Source of the DNA: CAZAYY01 sp964489525
Lineage (GTDB): Bacteria; Chloroflexota; Anaerolineae; Anaerolineales; JABWBV01
Assembly (NCBI GenBank): GCA_964489525.1
Contig: CAZAYY010000003.1
Span: forward strand, 62,001 to 126,000
DNA: 64,000 nucleotides
Direction of reading: 5' to 3'
Under the pieces are notes generated by a model. It was not told where the DNA came from, did no database searches, and saw nothing but the letters and a program-made list of their open reading frames with translations. Of this stretch, positions 9,023 through 18,900 are shown in pieces (positions within the stretch are counted from its first letter, which is position 1; each line of letters begins with the position of its first letter). The position numbers were made by a program, and so were the translations under genes.

Positions 9023-9463
9023 TTAGCCCAGCAGTTTTTGCACGAGGGTGTTGACGATTTTGCCGTCTGCCCGTCCCTTGATTTTGGGCATCAGGACTTT
9101 CATCACATTGCCCATTTCTCGCTGGCTGGTTGCGCCGGATTCTTGAATGGCTGCCCGGATCAGTTCTTCCAGTTCAGCCTGGCTTAACTGCTGCGGCAGA
9201 AAGGTTTTAAGAACCTCAATTTCTGCCTGGCTGCTCTCAATCAGATCTGGCCTGCCCGATTTTTGAGCATCGAGGATGGTATCTTCGCGGGATTTAATTT
9301 CTTTCTGAATAATGCCCAAAACTGTGGCATCGTCCAATTCCCCTTTTTCAACTTCTACGTATTTAATCGCTGAGAGTGCCATGCGAAGGGTGTTGCGTTT
9401 CAACGTATCCCCAGATTTCATGGCTTCTTTCAACGCGTTGTTCAGCGTCTCTTTTACACTCAT
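9023..9463 (-). CDS. yqeY: GatB/YqeY domain protein
   Basis: 146 residues resembling YqeY along its whole length (MALSAIKYVEVEKGE, EIEVLKTFLPQQLS, MGNVMKVLMPKIKGRADG). The domain is shared with the C-terminal tRNA-binding part of GatB; the stand-alone protein has no firmly established function. RBS GGAGAA lies just before the ATG. It heads the yqeY-pgpH-ybeY-dgkA run. Confidence 0.92.
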   Translation of the reverse strand: MSVKETLNNALKEAMKSGDTLKRNTLRMALSAIKYVEVEKGELDDATVLGIIQKEIKSREDTILDAQKSGRPDLIESSQAEIEVLKTFLPQQLSQAELEELIRAAIQESGATSQREMGNVMKVLMPKIKGRADGKIVNTLVQKLLG

Positions 9464-9504
9464 GGTTCTTCTCCTTCGGGCCTGTTCACCTGCCCGATAT
9501 ATTC

Positions 9505-9510
9505 ATTATA
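9505..9510 (-). promoter_or_regulatory. Probable -10 box of the yqeY operon
   Basis: On the minus strand a perfect TATAAT lies about 42 bases upstream of the yqeY ATG. The -35 region is weak. Its placement in the 225-base gap suggests that yqeY through the uracil glycosylase are transcribed from here. Confidence 0.5.
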
Positions 9511-9688
9511 CCTGTTTTACCCCGGCCTACCCATTGGGCAAAAACTGCCAGGGTCTGGGCGGGTTGAGGGAATTGGCCAAAAGTGGTTTCCAAAAATATC
9601 CGGCCATTACCAGCCATTACCGGTGATTTTCAAAAGCAATCAGCCTGGATGGTTTTGAATCTAGCCAAAGAGGTTTCCGACCCATTGC

Positions 9689-10036
9689 CTAGCCCAACCC
9701 ATGCCGCATCCGCTGCCCGCCCATGAGGTGCATATGGATATGAAAAACCTCCTGTCCACCGTGGACACCCGTGTTGACCACCAAACGATAGCCGTTGGCG
9801 GCAATGCCTTCTTGCTCTGCCAGGCGGCGGGCAGCTGTGAACATTCGCCCCAAAGCGGGTTCATCCTCAGGCTGCACATCGTTGTTCGAAGCAATGTGTT
9901 TGTTGGGGATGATCAAAATGTGCACCGGGGCTGCGGGGTGAATGTCGTGAAAGGCGGTCACCAATTCATCGGCATAAACCTTTTTGCTGGGTATTTCGCC
10001 TGCAAGGATGCGACAAAAAACACAATTTTCAGCCAT
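9689..10036 (-). CDS. HIT family nucleotide-binding hydrolase (HinT-like)
   Basis: 115 residues: CVFCRILAGEIPSKKVY at the N-terminus and the histidine triad VFHIHMHLMGG near the C-terminus. HinT proteins hydrolyse nucleoside phosphoramidates and acyl-AMPs. The start at 10036 (MAENCVFC) is chosen over 10066 because GGAGG sits five bases upstream and it aligns with the family N-terminus. It overlaps the end of mtaB by eight bases. The 225-base gap after it (9464-9688) holds only the yqeY promoter and a short GCCATTACC duplication. Confidence 0.93.
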   Translation of the reverse strand: MAENCVFCRILAGEIPSKKVYADELVTAFHDIHPAAPVHILIIPNKHIASNNDVQPEDEPALGRMFTAARRLAEQEGIAANGYRLVVNTGVHGGQEVFHIHMHLMGGQRMRHGLG

Positions 10037-11381
10037 ACGATCCTCCAATAGATCCGTGGTTAACAATCCCGTTCAGCCCCTGGGGGTTTTCATCCAGGAT
10101 GCGGACGGGGGTAATGGTGTTCCATAAATCCTGGCTTGCGGTGGCAGCAACGCGCAGGTAGTTATCGGTCAACCCGCTCATCTGCCAGCCCTGCGGACCA
10201 AGGCTGGTGGTGTTTTCCCACAACACGGGCAGGGTGGCGCCCACAAACCCGGCCTGGTAAGCAGCGGCGCTTTCGGCAATGGCTGCCCGCAGCAAGCTGC
10301 TGCGCTGTTTGCGGAGTGGGTGGGGAACCTGGTTGGGCATGCGCGCCGCCGCCGTGCCCGGGCGCTCGGAGTAGGTGAAGACATGCCCCCCCGCAAAGCG
10401 CATCGCCTGCACAAATGCCAGGGTTTCGGCAAACTCTGCCTCAGTTTCGCCAGGGAAACCAGCGATCAAATCGGTGGTGATGGCAATATCAGGGCAGGCA
10501 GAACGGGCAGCCTGCACCAGGCGAGTGAAAGAGGCCTGGGTAGTTTTACGCGCCATGCGCCGCAAGGTTGCATCGCAGCCAGCCTGCAAAGGCAGGTGCA
10601 AATGCCGGCAGAGGCGCGGCTCTGTGCGCCAGAGGTCAAAAAAATCTTCCTCCAAATCCCAGGGTTCCAGGGAAGATAGACGCACCCGCAAGCCGGGAAG
10701 ATGGGCTGTGCGGCGCAAAATGGTTTGAATCAGCAGTTTCAGGTGAGCGGGTTCGGAAAAGTCCTGCCCCCAGGAGCCCAGGTGAACGCCCGTCAGCACA
10801 ATTTCCTGAACGCCTCCTGCTGCCGCGGCATAGACATCTTGAAGCACCTCTTCCGTGGTGCGGCTCTGACCATCTCCGCGCAGCAGGGTGGTAACACAAA
10901 AAGTACAGCGGTTGTCGCAGCCATCCTGCACTTTGATAAATGCACGCGTGCGCAGCCGGGCACCGGGCAGGGGTTCGCGCGCCAGCGGCTCAAGGTCGAA
11001 CACCTCCTGATTCCCAAGGCCCGTTTCAACCAGGGCGAACGGTGTGCCAACCTGGCGCAGAAGTTCGATGGCAAGGTTGTCTTTGGCCGGGTTAGGGAAA
11101 ACCTGGCGCACACCTGGCAGGGCAGCTGCCCCTTTCGGGTCCATCGTCACCCAGCACCCCGTAGGCACAACCTCACCAGCGCCAGCCCGAGCTGCCGCCC
11201 GGATTTTCTGCCGGGAATCTGCCGCGGCTTCGTTGGTCACAGCGCAGGTGTTAATCACAGCCAGGTCGGCCTGGGCTGCATCGCCCACCAGTTCGTGGCC
11301 CGCAGCGCGGAACTGCTGGCCCATTTTCTCAATTTCGCTCTGGTTCAGGCGGCAGCCTACCGTATCCAAAAATACTTTCAT
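10029..11381 (-). CDS. mtaB: tRNA (N6-threonylcarbamoyladenosine-C2) methylthiotransferase MtaB
   Basis: 450 residues with the MiaB/MtaB layout: N-terminal UPF0004 domain with three cysteines (GCRLNQ, NTCAVT, PTGCWV), a radical-SAM motif CDNRCTFC and a C-terminal TRAM-like segment. MtaB adds a methylthio group to t6A37 of tRNAs. Assignment to MtaB rather than MiaB or RimO rests on the DTVGCRLNQSEIE N-terminus. It lies directly upstream of the HIT gene. Confidence 0.92.
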   Translation of the reverse strand: MKVFLDTVGCRLNQSEIEKMGQQFRAAGHELVGDAAQADLAVINTCAVTNEAAADSRQKIRAAARAGAGEVVPTGCWVTMDPKGAAALPGVRQVFPNPAKDNLAIELLRQVGTPFALVETGLGNQEVFDLEPLAREPLPGARLRTRAFIKVQDGCDNRCTFCVTTLLRGDGQSRTTEEVLQDVYAAAAGGVQEIVLTGVHLGSWGQDFSEPAHLKLLIQTILRRTAHLPGLRVRLSSLEPWDLEEDFFDLWRTEPRLCRHLHLPLQAGCDATLRRMARKTTQASFTRLVQAARSACPDIAITTDLIAGFPGETEAEFAETLAFVQAMRFAGGHVFTYSERPGTAAARMPNQVPHPLRKQRSSLLRAAIAESAAAYQAGFVGATLPVLWENTTSLGPQGWQMSGLTDNYLRVAATASQDLWNTITPVRILDENPQGLNGIVNHGSIGGSYG

Positions 11382-11394
11382 TCAGCCCACGCTT

Positions 11395-12048
11395 TCAGGG
11401 TTTGCGAACCACAAAGTCATCAAACAAAACATCCGCACCAGGGGTTTCAAAGGTTCCTGCCATCAGACCCACATCGCCGTTGGCAAAGCTGGTGTCCTGC
11501 ACCTGGATTAACTGGGTGCCGTTGACAAAAAACGTCAGGGTGTCGCCCACGCAGTCGGCGCGCAGGAGGTTTTTAGCGCCATCCCCTTGGTTAATGGAAG
11601 CCGCGGGCATCCATTCATCCATCCCGATGAAAGATTGTTCACCATTCAGCACTTTTCCAACCCCAAAATAACCGTCATTGCCTGCAACCAGGAAATAAAA
11701 ATTATTGGCATCCGAATAGCGGCAGATGATACCAAAATCGTTTTCATCCGGCCCACCCAGTTTGGTGGCATTCACCTGGATGCTGACATCCGAAAAAGAC
11801 CCGCCAGGGTTGCTCCAGTAGTCATGACCGGCCTTAAGGACCTGGATGCGGTAGCCATCATCAGCATACATGGTCATCCCATCGTCATCCTGGTAGTTTT
11901 CCCAACCACTGGTGGGGTTCGAAAAATCATCCTGGAAAAGGATATTGGGGTCACTGGAAACAATCGGGGCAGTGGAAGTACAGCCAGCCAGCGCCAGCAG
12001 CCCCAGCGTGAAAACGGTGATCAGGATTCTGACAAAATTGTGGTACAT
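11395..12048 (-). CDS. Secreted lipoprotein with concanavalin-like (DUF1080-type) fold
   Basis: 217 residues. Signal peptide with lipobox LALAGC gives lipidation at about Cys23, so it is anchored outside the membrane. The mature part starts with FQDDFSNPTSGWENY and ends with ADVLFDDFVVRKP; between are strands of the type seen in laminin-G/DUF1080 glycan-binding folds (NFYFLVAGNDGYFGVGK, LTFFVNGTQLIQV). It probably binds or senses polysaccharide, but no catalytic residues are recognisable. Confidence 0.7.
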   Translation of the reverse strand: MYHNFVRILITVFTLGLLALAGCTSTAPIVSSDPNILFQDDFSNPTSGWENYQDDDGMTMYADDGYRIQVLKAGHDYWSNPGGSFSDVSIQVNATKLGGPDENDFGIICRYSDANNFYFLVAGNDGYFGVGKVLNGEQSFIGMDEWMPAASINQGDGAKNLLRADCVGDTLTFFVNGTQLIQVQDTSFANGDVGLMAGTFETPGADVLFDDFVVRKP

Positions 12049-12324
12049 ACAAACCTTCCTTTACGATGAGAACACCGCCTCACTTTGATCGCGGTGCAGC
12101 CTACCTGGTTGCAGGTTGGGCAGCGAAAATATTTTGAGCCTTGTGTGTTTGAAGAATAGATGGGTATTTTACCAAAAATTCACACTGGAATTGTATCCCC
12201 TCTGCGGGAGCAGTCATCATTGGTTATTTCATCCCATTCCCCATCCCTCTACCCCTAAACGTGGGGACGGGCATAATCGCCCTGGCAGTCAAATGACCAT
12301 CAATTTAAAGATGACTGCTACCGA

Positions 12325-12354
12325 AAAAGCGGCTTTGTTGCCAAAGCCGCTTTT
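12325..12354 (-). terminator. Rho-independent terminator of tRNA-Lys
   Basis: AAAAGCGGCTTTG / CAAAGCCGCTTTT form a 13-bp stem with a four-base loop, starting six bases past the CCA end of the tRNA. The U-rich end is part of the stem. Confidence 0.8.
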
Positions 12355-12359
12355 GTTCC

Positions 12360-12434
12360 TGGTGATCCCGACAGGACTCGAACCTGTAACCAACTGATTA
12401 AGAGTCAGCTGCTCTTCCATTGAGCTACGGGACC
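12360..12434 (-). tRNA. tRNA-Lys (CTT)
   Basis: Read on the minus strand, acceptor GGTCCCG pairs with CGGGATC (one G-T), the anticodon loop is CTCTTAA giving anticodon CTT, and the T arm is ACAGG-TTCGAGT-CCTGT. CCA is encoded at 12362-12360. A terminator follows. Confidence 0.95.
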
Positions 12435-12435
12435 G

Positions 12436-12932
12436 TATTTTATGCGCGGCTAATTATACCGCGCGGCGGGCTGATGTCAACCAAACCGCAAAGCGTTTTG
12501 TGGTAACGACGATCGTTTTCCCTGCATGTCGTTGCGAAAGAGCGCAGCCCTTTATGTGTCGTTTCGAAGGAGCGAAGCGACTAAGAAACCTCAAGATCCC
12601 TCCGGCTGCGCCGTTCAGGATGACACGCGGTAGGGGCGGACGGCGTCCGCCCGACCAGCGGCCCCGCTGCACTGGGCGCCATCTGGCAAGTACCAGGGGA
12701 ATTTTCTGTGTTATACTTCGCCCTGTTCTGGCCCACAAAGACCTTAACCCTTAACTTTATATCCTGGTTCCCCCTGCCTATCCTGAACTCCAGGCCTGCC
12801 GGAATTTTTGCATAGATTGAGCGGGGAACTTAACAGATTTTGGCTCGGAATTCCGCATGATGCCTGAACAGAGCACCTTCTACGCAGGCTTGTGTGGTGT
12901 TCCTGCCATTTGTTTAATGCTTGGAGTTTGCA
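12436..12932. other. Intergenic region with dispersed repeats upstream of the giant secreted protein
   Basis: About 500 bases without a supported gene. It contains GAAGGAGCGAAGCGACT near 12570 and CTCCGGCTGCGCCGTTCAGG near 12600, the latter similar to CTCGGCTGCGCCGCTCGGAA near 48430, so dispersed repeats are likely. A REP-type palindrome follows (12634-12652). TTATACT near 12711 could be a -10 box for the giant gene, leaving a leader of about 215 bases. Confidence 0.5.
12634..12652. repeat. REP-like palindrome copy
   Basis: GGGCGGACG / CGTCCGCCC with one central G, preceded by GTAG. It is the same palindrome family as the copies inside and around the RAYT remnants near 42.1-44.0 kb, about 30 kb away. 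Confidence 0.75.
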
Positions 12933-15900
12933 ATGTCCTCTGACAATAAACGAATGATCAACACCATCCGGTATATCGCTTTCGTAATGCTGATTTTCAC
13001 CTGGGCTGCTTTTTCCGCCCAGGGACCAGGCGCAGCCCAGGCCGCGGAAGGGGACACTCCATCCACCGAGACCCGCGGCGTGGGCGGCGCTTCGATGTAC
13101 CTGACCGGGGGAAGTTATGTATCTGTGCCCCATGCCTCACTCCCTGCCCTGACTGACCTGACCCTGGAAGCCTGGGTTTACCCAAACACAATCTCGAACT
13201 GCCGGACGGTGTTTGGCAAGGATTATTTCCAGGGTTTCTGGTTCGGCCTGTGCAGCGGCAGTCTGCGCCTGTATTACGGGGGCGCATTTATCGATGGAGC
13301 AACCGTGCTGCCCCTCAACACCTGGACGCATATTGCCGTCACCGTTTTTCAACTCGACACCGAGCGCTTTATCAACCTGTATATCAATGGGCAAATTGAA
13401 AACACTGCCTCCATTTCCAGCGCGCTGGTTCCCCAAGGCACAGCCGACCTGCGCCTGGGCTACGACCAAATTTTCGGAGCCTACAGCGGCAGCCTGGCCG
13501 AGATGCGTGTTTGGAACGCAGCGCTGGACCAGAACACGATCCGCCGCAATATGCACACTTCGCTCGATGCACCTCTCCCCAACCTGGTGGCTTCCTGGCG
13601 TCTGACCGGGGATTACCTCGATCGGGTGGGGGGCCTCCATGGCACACCTGTGGGTTCCCCAACCTTCACGGGTCCGGCTTCGCCAGCGGTTCCGGCGTTC
13701 ACTCCGATTGACCGCTACTTCAACGAACTGCCTGAACTCACTTACGCCCACGCCAGCGCGTCCATCCCAGAGGTGGACCAGGTGGTGTTGGCAGGCGGCA
13801 TCCGTTCTGGCGAGCCTTCGGATAAGGTGACCCGTATTAATGGTGGGGATGGCACTTCGAGTACACTTACCCCCCTGCCTGAGGTGCGCGTCTTTGCTGC
13901 GGCGGCTTATGTCCCAACCACCGGCAAAGTGTATGTTTTTGGCGGCAGCACCGATAAACCCGGCACGGCAACCACCAATACCATTTTTGTGGTGAACCCT
14001 GAGACAGGGTACGAAAGCACCCACCCCACCACCTTACCGGTCAATAATGCTTTTCTCACTGCGGTGTATGTGGAAGACATTGACCGGGTGGCGTTACTCG
14101 GTGGTTGGAGCGGCAGCGGGTCAGCCTATTTCAGCACGATTTACCTGTTTAACCCCCATTCGGGCGAAATGCTCCTGGCCACGCCCACCCTGCCTTCGGC
14201 GCGCTACGGCGTGATGGCGGTTTACCTGCCCCTCAGCGGCAAGGTGTTCGTGGCGGGTGGGGCGGATAACCTTGTGCTCAATGCCGATATCTACCAGCTT
14301 GACCTTGCAACGGATGGCTCTGGCCACCTTGACCCCATGGGCATATCTCTGCCCACCGGCGATGTGTTGATGGTAACTGTTTACGACCCGATCAGCCACC
14401 TGGTCTACCTGATGAACGGGTATGCCAGCAAGCGCGTGGCAGCGTACGACCCCAGCGAGAACCGAATCTGGGAGACACAGTTGGAAATGCCCCTGGACGG
14501 CAGCACTTATGCCAATGTGCCCTATTCCAGCGCTCATTACAGCGTAAAAAACCGCCATGCCCTCATCATTGGTGGGGGAACCTACATGACCGAAGGATAC
14601 CGATCCGTCTGGCGGGTGCCGCTGGGCGATGGGCCCCTGGTGCAGTTGGGGCGCTGGGACTTTGAATCTTTCGGCGGCACTGTGAACGCCATCAGCGGCG
14701 GCAATCACAAAGTCGCCATTGGCGGCACCTTTGGCATGTACTTGATCGATGGCGCCGGAGAAACCCCGGAATATACCTGGTACAGCCTGGGTGAATTGGG
14801 CGGCTCCGTCAAGCAGCTTTTCTACGATGCTCTGGAAGACGACCTGTATATCTCGGCGGGCATAAAAGCCAGCGTTATCTGGTCGGGCAGCGAGACGCCC
14901 TCCACTGAATTCACTGCGCCCTACGGCCAGGTCAATTTCACTCACCCCTACGACAGCCGCCCACCGTTGGTGGGGTTAAACGCCATTTTCGGCAGTTCTG
15001 GCGGCGGTTATTCGTTGTGGGCGCCGGCCTGGTTTCTCACCAACTGGAACTACTTTTCTTACCTGACCCAGTGCAGCGAGGTTCTCGCAATTCTCGACCC
15101 GGACGGCGTTCCTGGCGGGGATTACTGGGTGTTGGAGCGCTTCGGCTCATGCGGCGCCCGTGAGGCGGATGCCAGCGTCACAGACGCAAGCGCCTCGCCC
15201 CTGGGGATGGATGCTTTTGCCCCGATTTACTTGAAGAAAATCAGCCAGTCCGGGGATGGGAACTTAACCAGCGCGTATGGCGCGCTGTGCGACAGCAATG
15301 TGACCATGCCTATGAACATGGTGCGCGGCATCAACAACGATTTATGGGTGGGGGGCATTGGCCAGGTCTGCCGCTACCCGTCGTCCAACCTGCCTTTTTC
15401 CGCCTCACCTGCTTACAACTCCTTTAATATCCCCACTGGCACACGGGTAAACGCCCTCGCGGTGGATGCCGACGGCCGGGTGTGGATGGCGGTTTCGGAT
15501 GACGACTTTCTCAACTCCGGCAGCCTGACCGCTTTTGAAGCGAGACGCACGGGCGGCGGTTCGGCCAGCGCCATTCGGGCGCAGGATTACACCTGGCTCA
15601 CCGCTCCGATTGGCGGCAATGTCAAACGCGGCAGCAGCAACTGGGACAGCGCCATGTACGCCGTGGGGGCGGTGGGCGAGCGAGTGTGGGCCGGGCGCAG
15701 CGACACCGTGTATACCTACGCCCCCCGTTGGGCGCAGGTTGACCAGGCCCAGGATTTGGCGAATGTGGTCATCGAAGAAATCTGGACGGCGCGCGGCCGC
15801 CTGTTCGCTACCAGCGCCTCGGCGCTCTATGTGCTGCGCCCCGATGGTAAAACCTGGGAAGTATGGGGCGCGCCGGAAGTGACTGACGTGCTGGGCGACC

Positions 15901-18900
15901 AGCAGGGCCGCACCTGGCTGGCGTTGGATGCCGGAGATGGCACGGGCGGCCTCTGGCTGTACGACCAGGATGGCTGGACCCAACCCACCGGCCTGGCGCT
16001 CAGCGAAGCGGTCACGGCCCTGGCGGAGGACCCCCAGGGGCGCATCTGGCTGGGGCTGGGCGGCGCGCTGGGCCTGTACGACCGGCAGCGCCTCGTCACC
16101 CGGCTGGCGCTGCCCACCGTTGGGCAAACCGTCCGCAGTTTGCTGGCCGACCCGGCGGGCAACATCTGGGTGGGCACCGAGAACGGCCTGGGCCGCTGGA
16201 ATGCGGCGGATGCAAGCTGGACTGTGTTCACCACCGCCGAGGGCCTGCCCGGCAGCGCCATCGCCGACCTGGCCTTTGCCCAGGGGACGGTATATGCCAG
16301 CACGGAAAACGGGCTGGCCGTTTTTGACCCGGACCTGGGTGCATTCACCTCCCAGGCGTATGACGGGCCAGACCCGGCCAGCCTGCCCCTCGCCGCTGAC
16401 CAGAACAGCCAGTTGTGGGCCGGCCCAGGGCGGCTCGACCCGGACGGCTGGCAGATCTATTCCTGGGCCAATTCGGGGCTGCGCCAATCGGTGGTGACCG
16501 GCCTGGCCGCCGACAAAGCCGACCGGGTGTGGTTTGCCCACCCCGGCGGCGGGCTGAGCGTGCGCGGCGCGTTCCTGCCGCCGCTGGCTGATGAAGTCCC
16601 GGTGGTGAGCGGCATCAGCCCTACCTCCGGCAGTTGGCCCACACAAGTGACCATCAGCGGTTCAGGGTTTGGCTCAGACAAGACCGACCTGCTCGTCACC
16701 ATTGGCGGTGCGCCGGTCTTTGTGGGCAGTGTTTCACCTAATGAAATTATCGTTGTGATTCAGGAAAAAACCACCACCGGTGAGGTGGTGGTGCGGCGCG
16801 GCAAGCGTTACAGCACCTCCCCAGTTCCATTTTGCGCCACACCAATCATCACCAATGCCCGTTCAGAAGGAATTACCGGAACCCAACTGCGCATTCAAGG
16901 GCGGAACTTCGACCCGGATGCGTTGGTTTCGATTGGCAGCGGCGCGCCGCGCCGCCCTGATGGTTATTCTCCCACGGAATTGATTGTGTTCGTTCGCCCA
17001 ACCGACACATCCGGCTCAATTGTGATTGCCAACCACTGCCCCGGCCAGACCGCTGCCCGGTCGTTCACCAAAATCAATGTCAGCCTGCAGAACATTCGTT
17101 TCAGCCAGGGCTATACGGGCATGCCGCTGGTGGCGCTGCGGCCCTCGGTGGTCAGCGCCAGCGTGGTGGTGGACAAGAAGCCTTTGTCCCTGGACACGCT
17201 GGTGTTTGAATCCGTGGTGGGGTCCGCCACTCGCCTGGCCGGCAACAATAGCTTTACCCAAACCCGTGATTGGAGCAAACTGGCTGTTCGCTACGGTGTA
17301 GGGGCTCCCCCCGCAGCGCTGCCGGAGCAAATGATTGCGGTGCCGAATCTCATGGCCTATGCTGGTCATAACCGCATCACGATGGAGATTTACAACAATG
17401 GCTTTTTGGTGGCTTCCGCTTTTGCGGACGCTCACATTGAGCAGAACTATCCGATGCGGGTGCTGTTTGTGCCCATCTTACAGGAGGGCTACACCGCTGA
17501 GGATCTGCGCGCGCTGATTGCAGAAACCGAAAAGGAACTTAAGCATGTCACTGAGCGGTTGATGCCGTTGGGCAGGGTGGACTATGCCTGGTCGCCGGAG
17601 GTGTTTACCGTTCCAGGCCAGATTGACGCCGGCAATGACGACCAATTCCTGGCCGCGCGCTATCGCCTGGACCAAATTCGCACCAACTTCAACCGGACAT
17701 CGAATGCCCCACCCTATAGCATTGCGGTAGGTATCTTTCTAAAAGAGTTGAATACCAGTGAAGAGGCTGCCGGGGTAGCTGGACGCCCTAGCGTGGTGGC
17801 CGAATATAACAAGGCTGACCCCGAAGACCGCTGTGGGGGTAACCTGCTTGAAAAAGCAGCTTTGTGGGCCGGGTTGGAAGATTGCCCGGAAATTCCTCTG
17901 TCGGTTTCCTGGGCGCAAGCGAGTGCGAGAGTCATTGCCCATGAGCTGGGGCACCTGCTCGACCTGGTCTCTCCGCTTGCGAATAACAGCGCCGCCGACA
18001 ATGAAGGCCATTCCGAGGTGGATGAATTGTTTGGGGGTGTATGTACGGAGCCTATGGAACCTGGCGTCTTTTATGCCCAATCGCAAACCCTCTACCGCCA
18101 GATGGGGGTGAGCGAACCGGTGTGGGATGTCTTTTCTGCCGGATTTTACCCGCCCTACCTGGATAAAAATAAAGACGGCACCCCGGCCGACCAAAATACC
18201 ACGCGGGCCAAGGCCATTATGGCCTATGCCTGCGCCCGGGGAGCAGAAAACGTGTTCTTTGAACCTGCGGATTTCCTTTGGGCGCGCCAGGAGATGGCTG
18301 GGATTTTGCGGCCCATCTTTGGGGGACGGGCGGGAACCGTCGGGGCGGGCCGCATCGCCGACCTGCCGGTAGGCGAGCGCATCCGGGTGACGGGCGTCAT
18401 CACCGAAGGCGTTTCGACGGCTGGCGCGTTTGTCAACGTGCAGCCCCTGGGGCCCGCTGCTCCGCTTGGCCAGACGTACCGCTCCGCGTATGCGGTCGTG
18501 CAGTACGATGCCGAAAACAATGCGCTGGCTTCTGAAGCGGTCATCCCTGCCTTTACCGTGCTGGAGTTTGGGGACGGCGTGGGGCGAACGGACTCTCCCG
18601 TGGGCGCTTTTGGGGTCACTGTGGTTTTGTCGCCCACCACCGCCTACCTCACCCTGGAGCACAACGGGGTCATCCTGGACACCTTCACCCCCGGAGCCGC
18701 AGCGCCCACCGTGTCCATCACCGGTCTGGGCGGGTATGATCCGATTGACATTTACCTGCCCCCGGTGGTTTCGCTGGATTGGGAAGCCGGGGATACCGAT
18801 GGCGACTGGCTGACCCTGGCAGTGGATTATTCCCAGGATGACGGCCTGACCTGGGCGGCGCTGACCACGTTCACCACGCTGCCGGGGACGGGGTCGACTC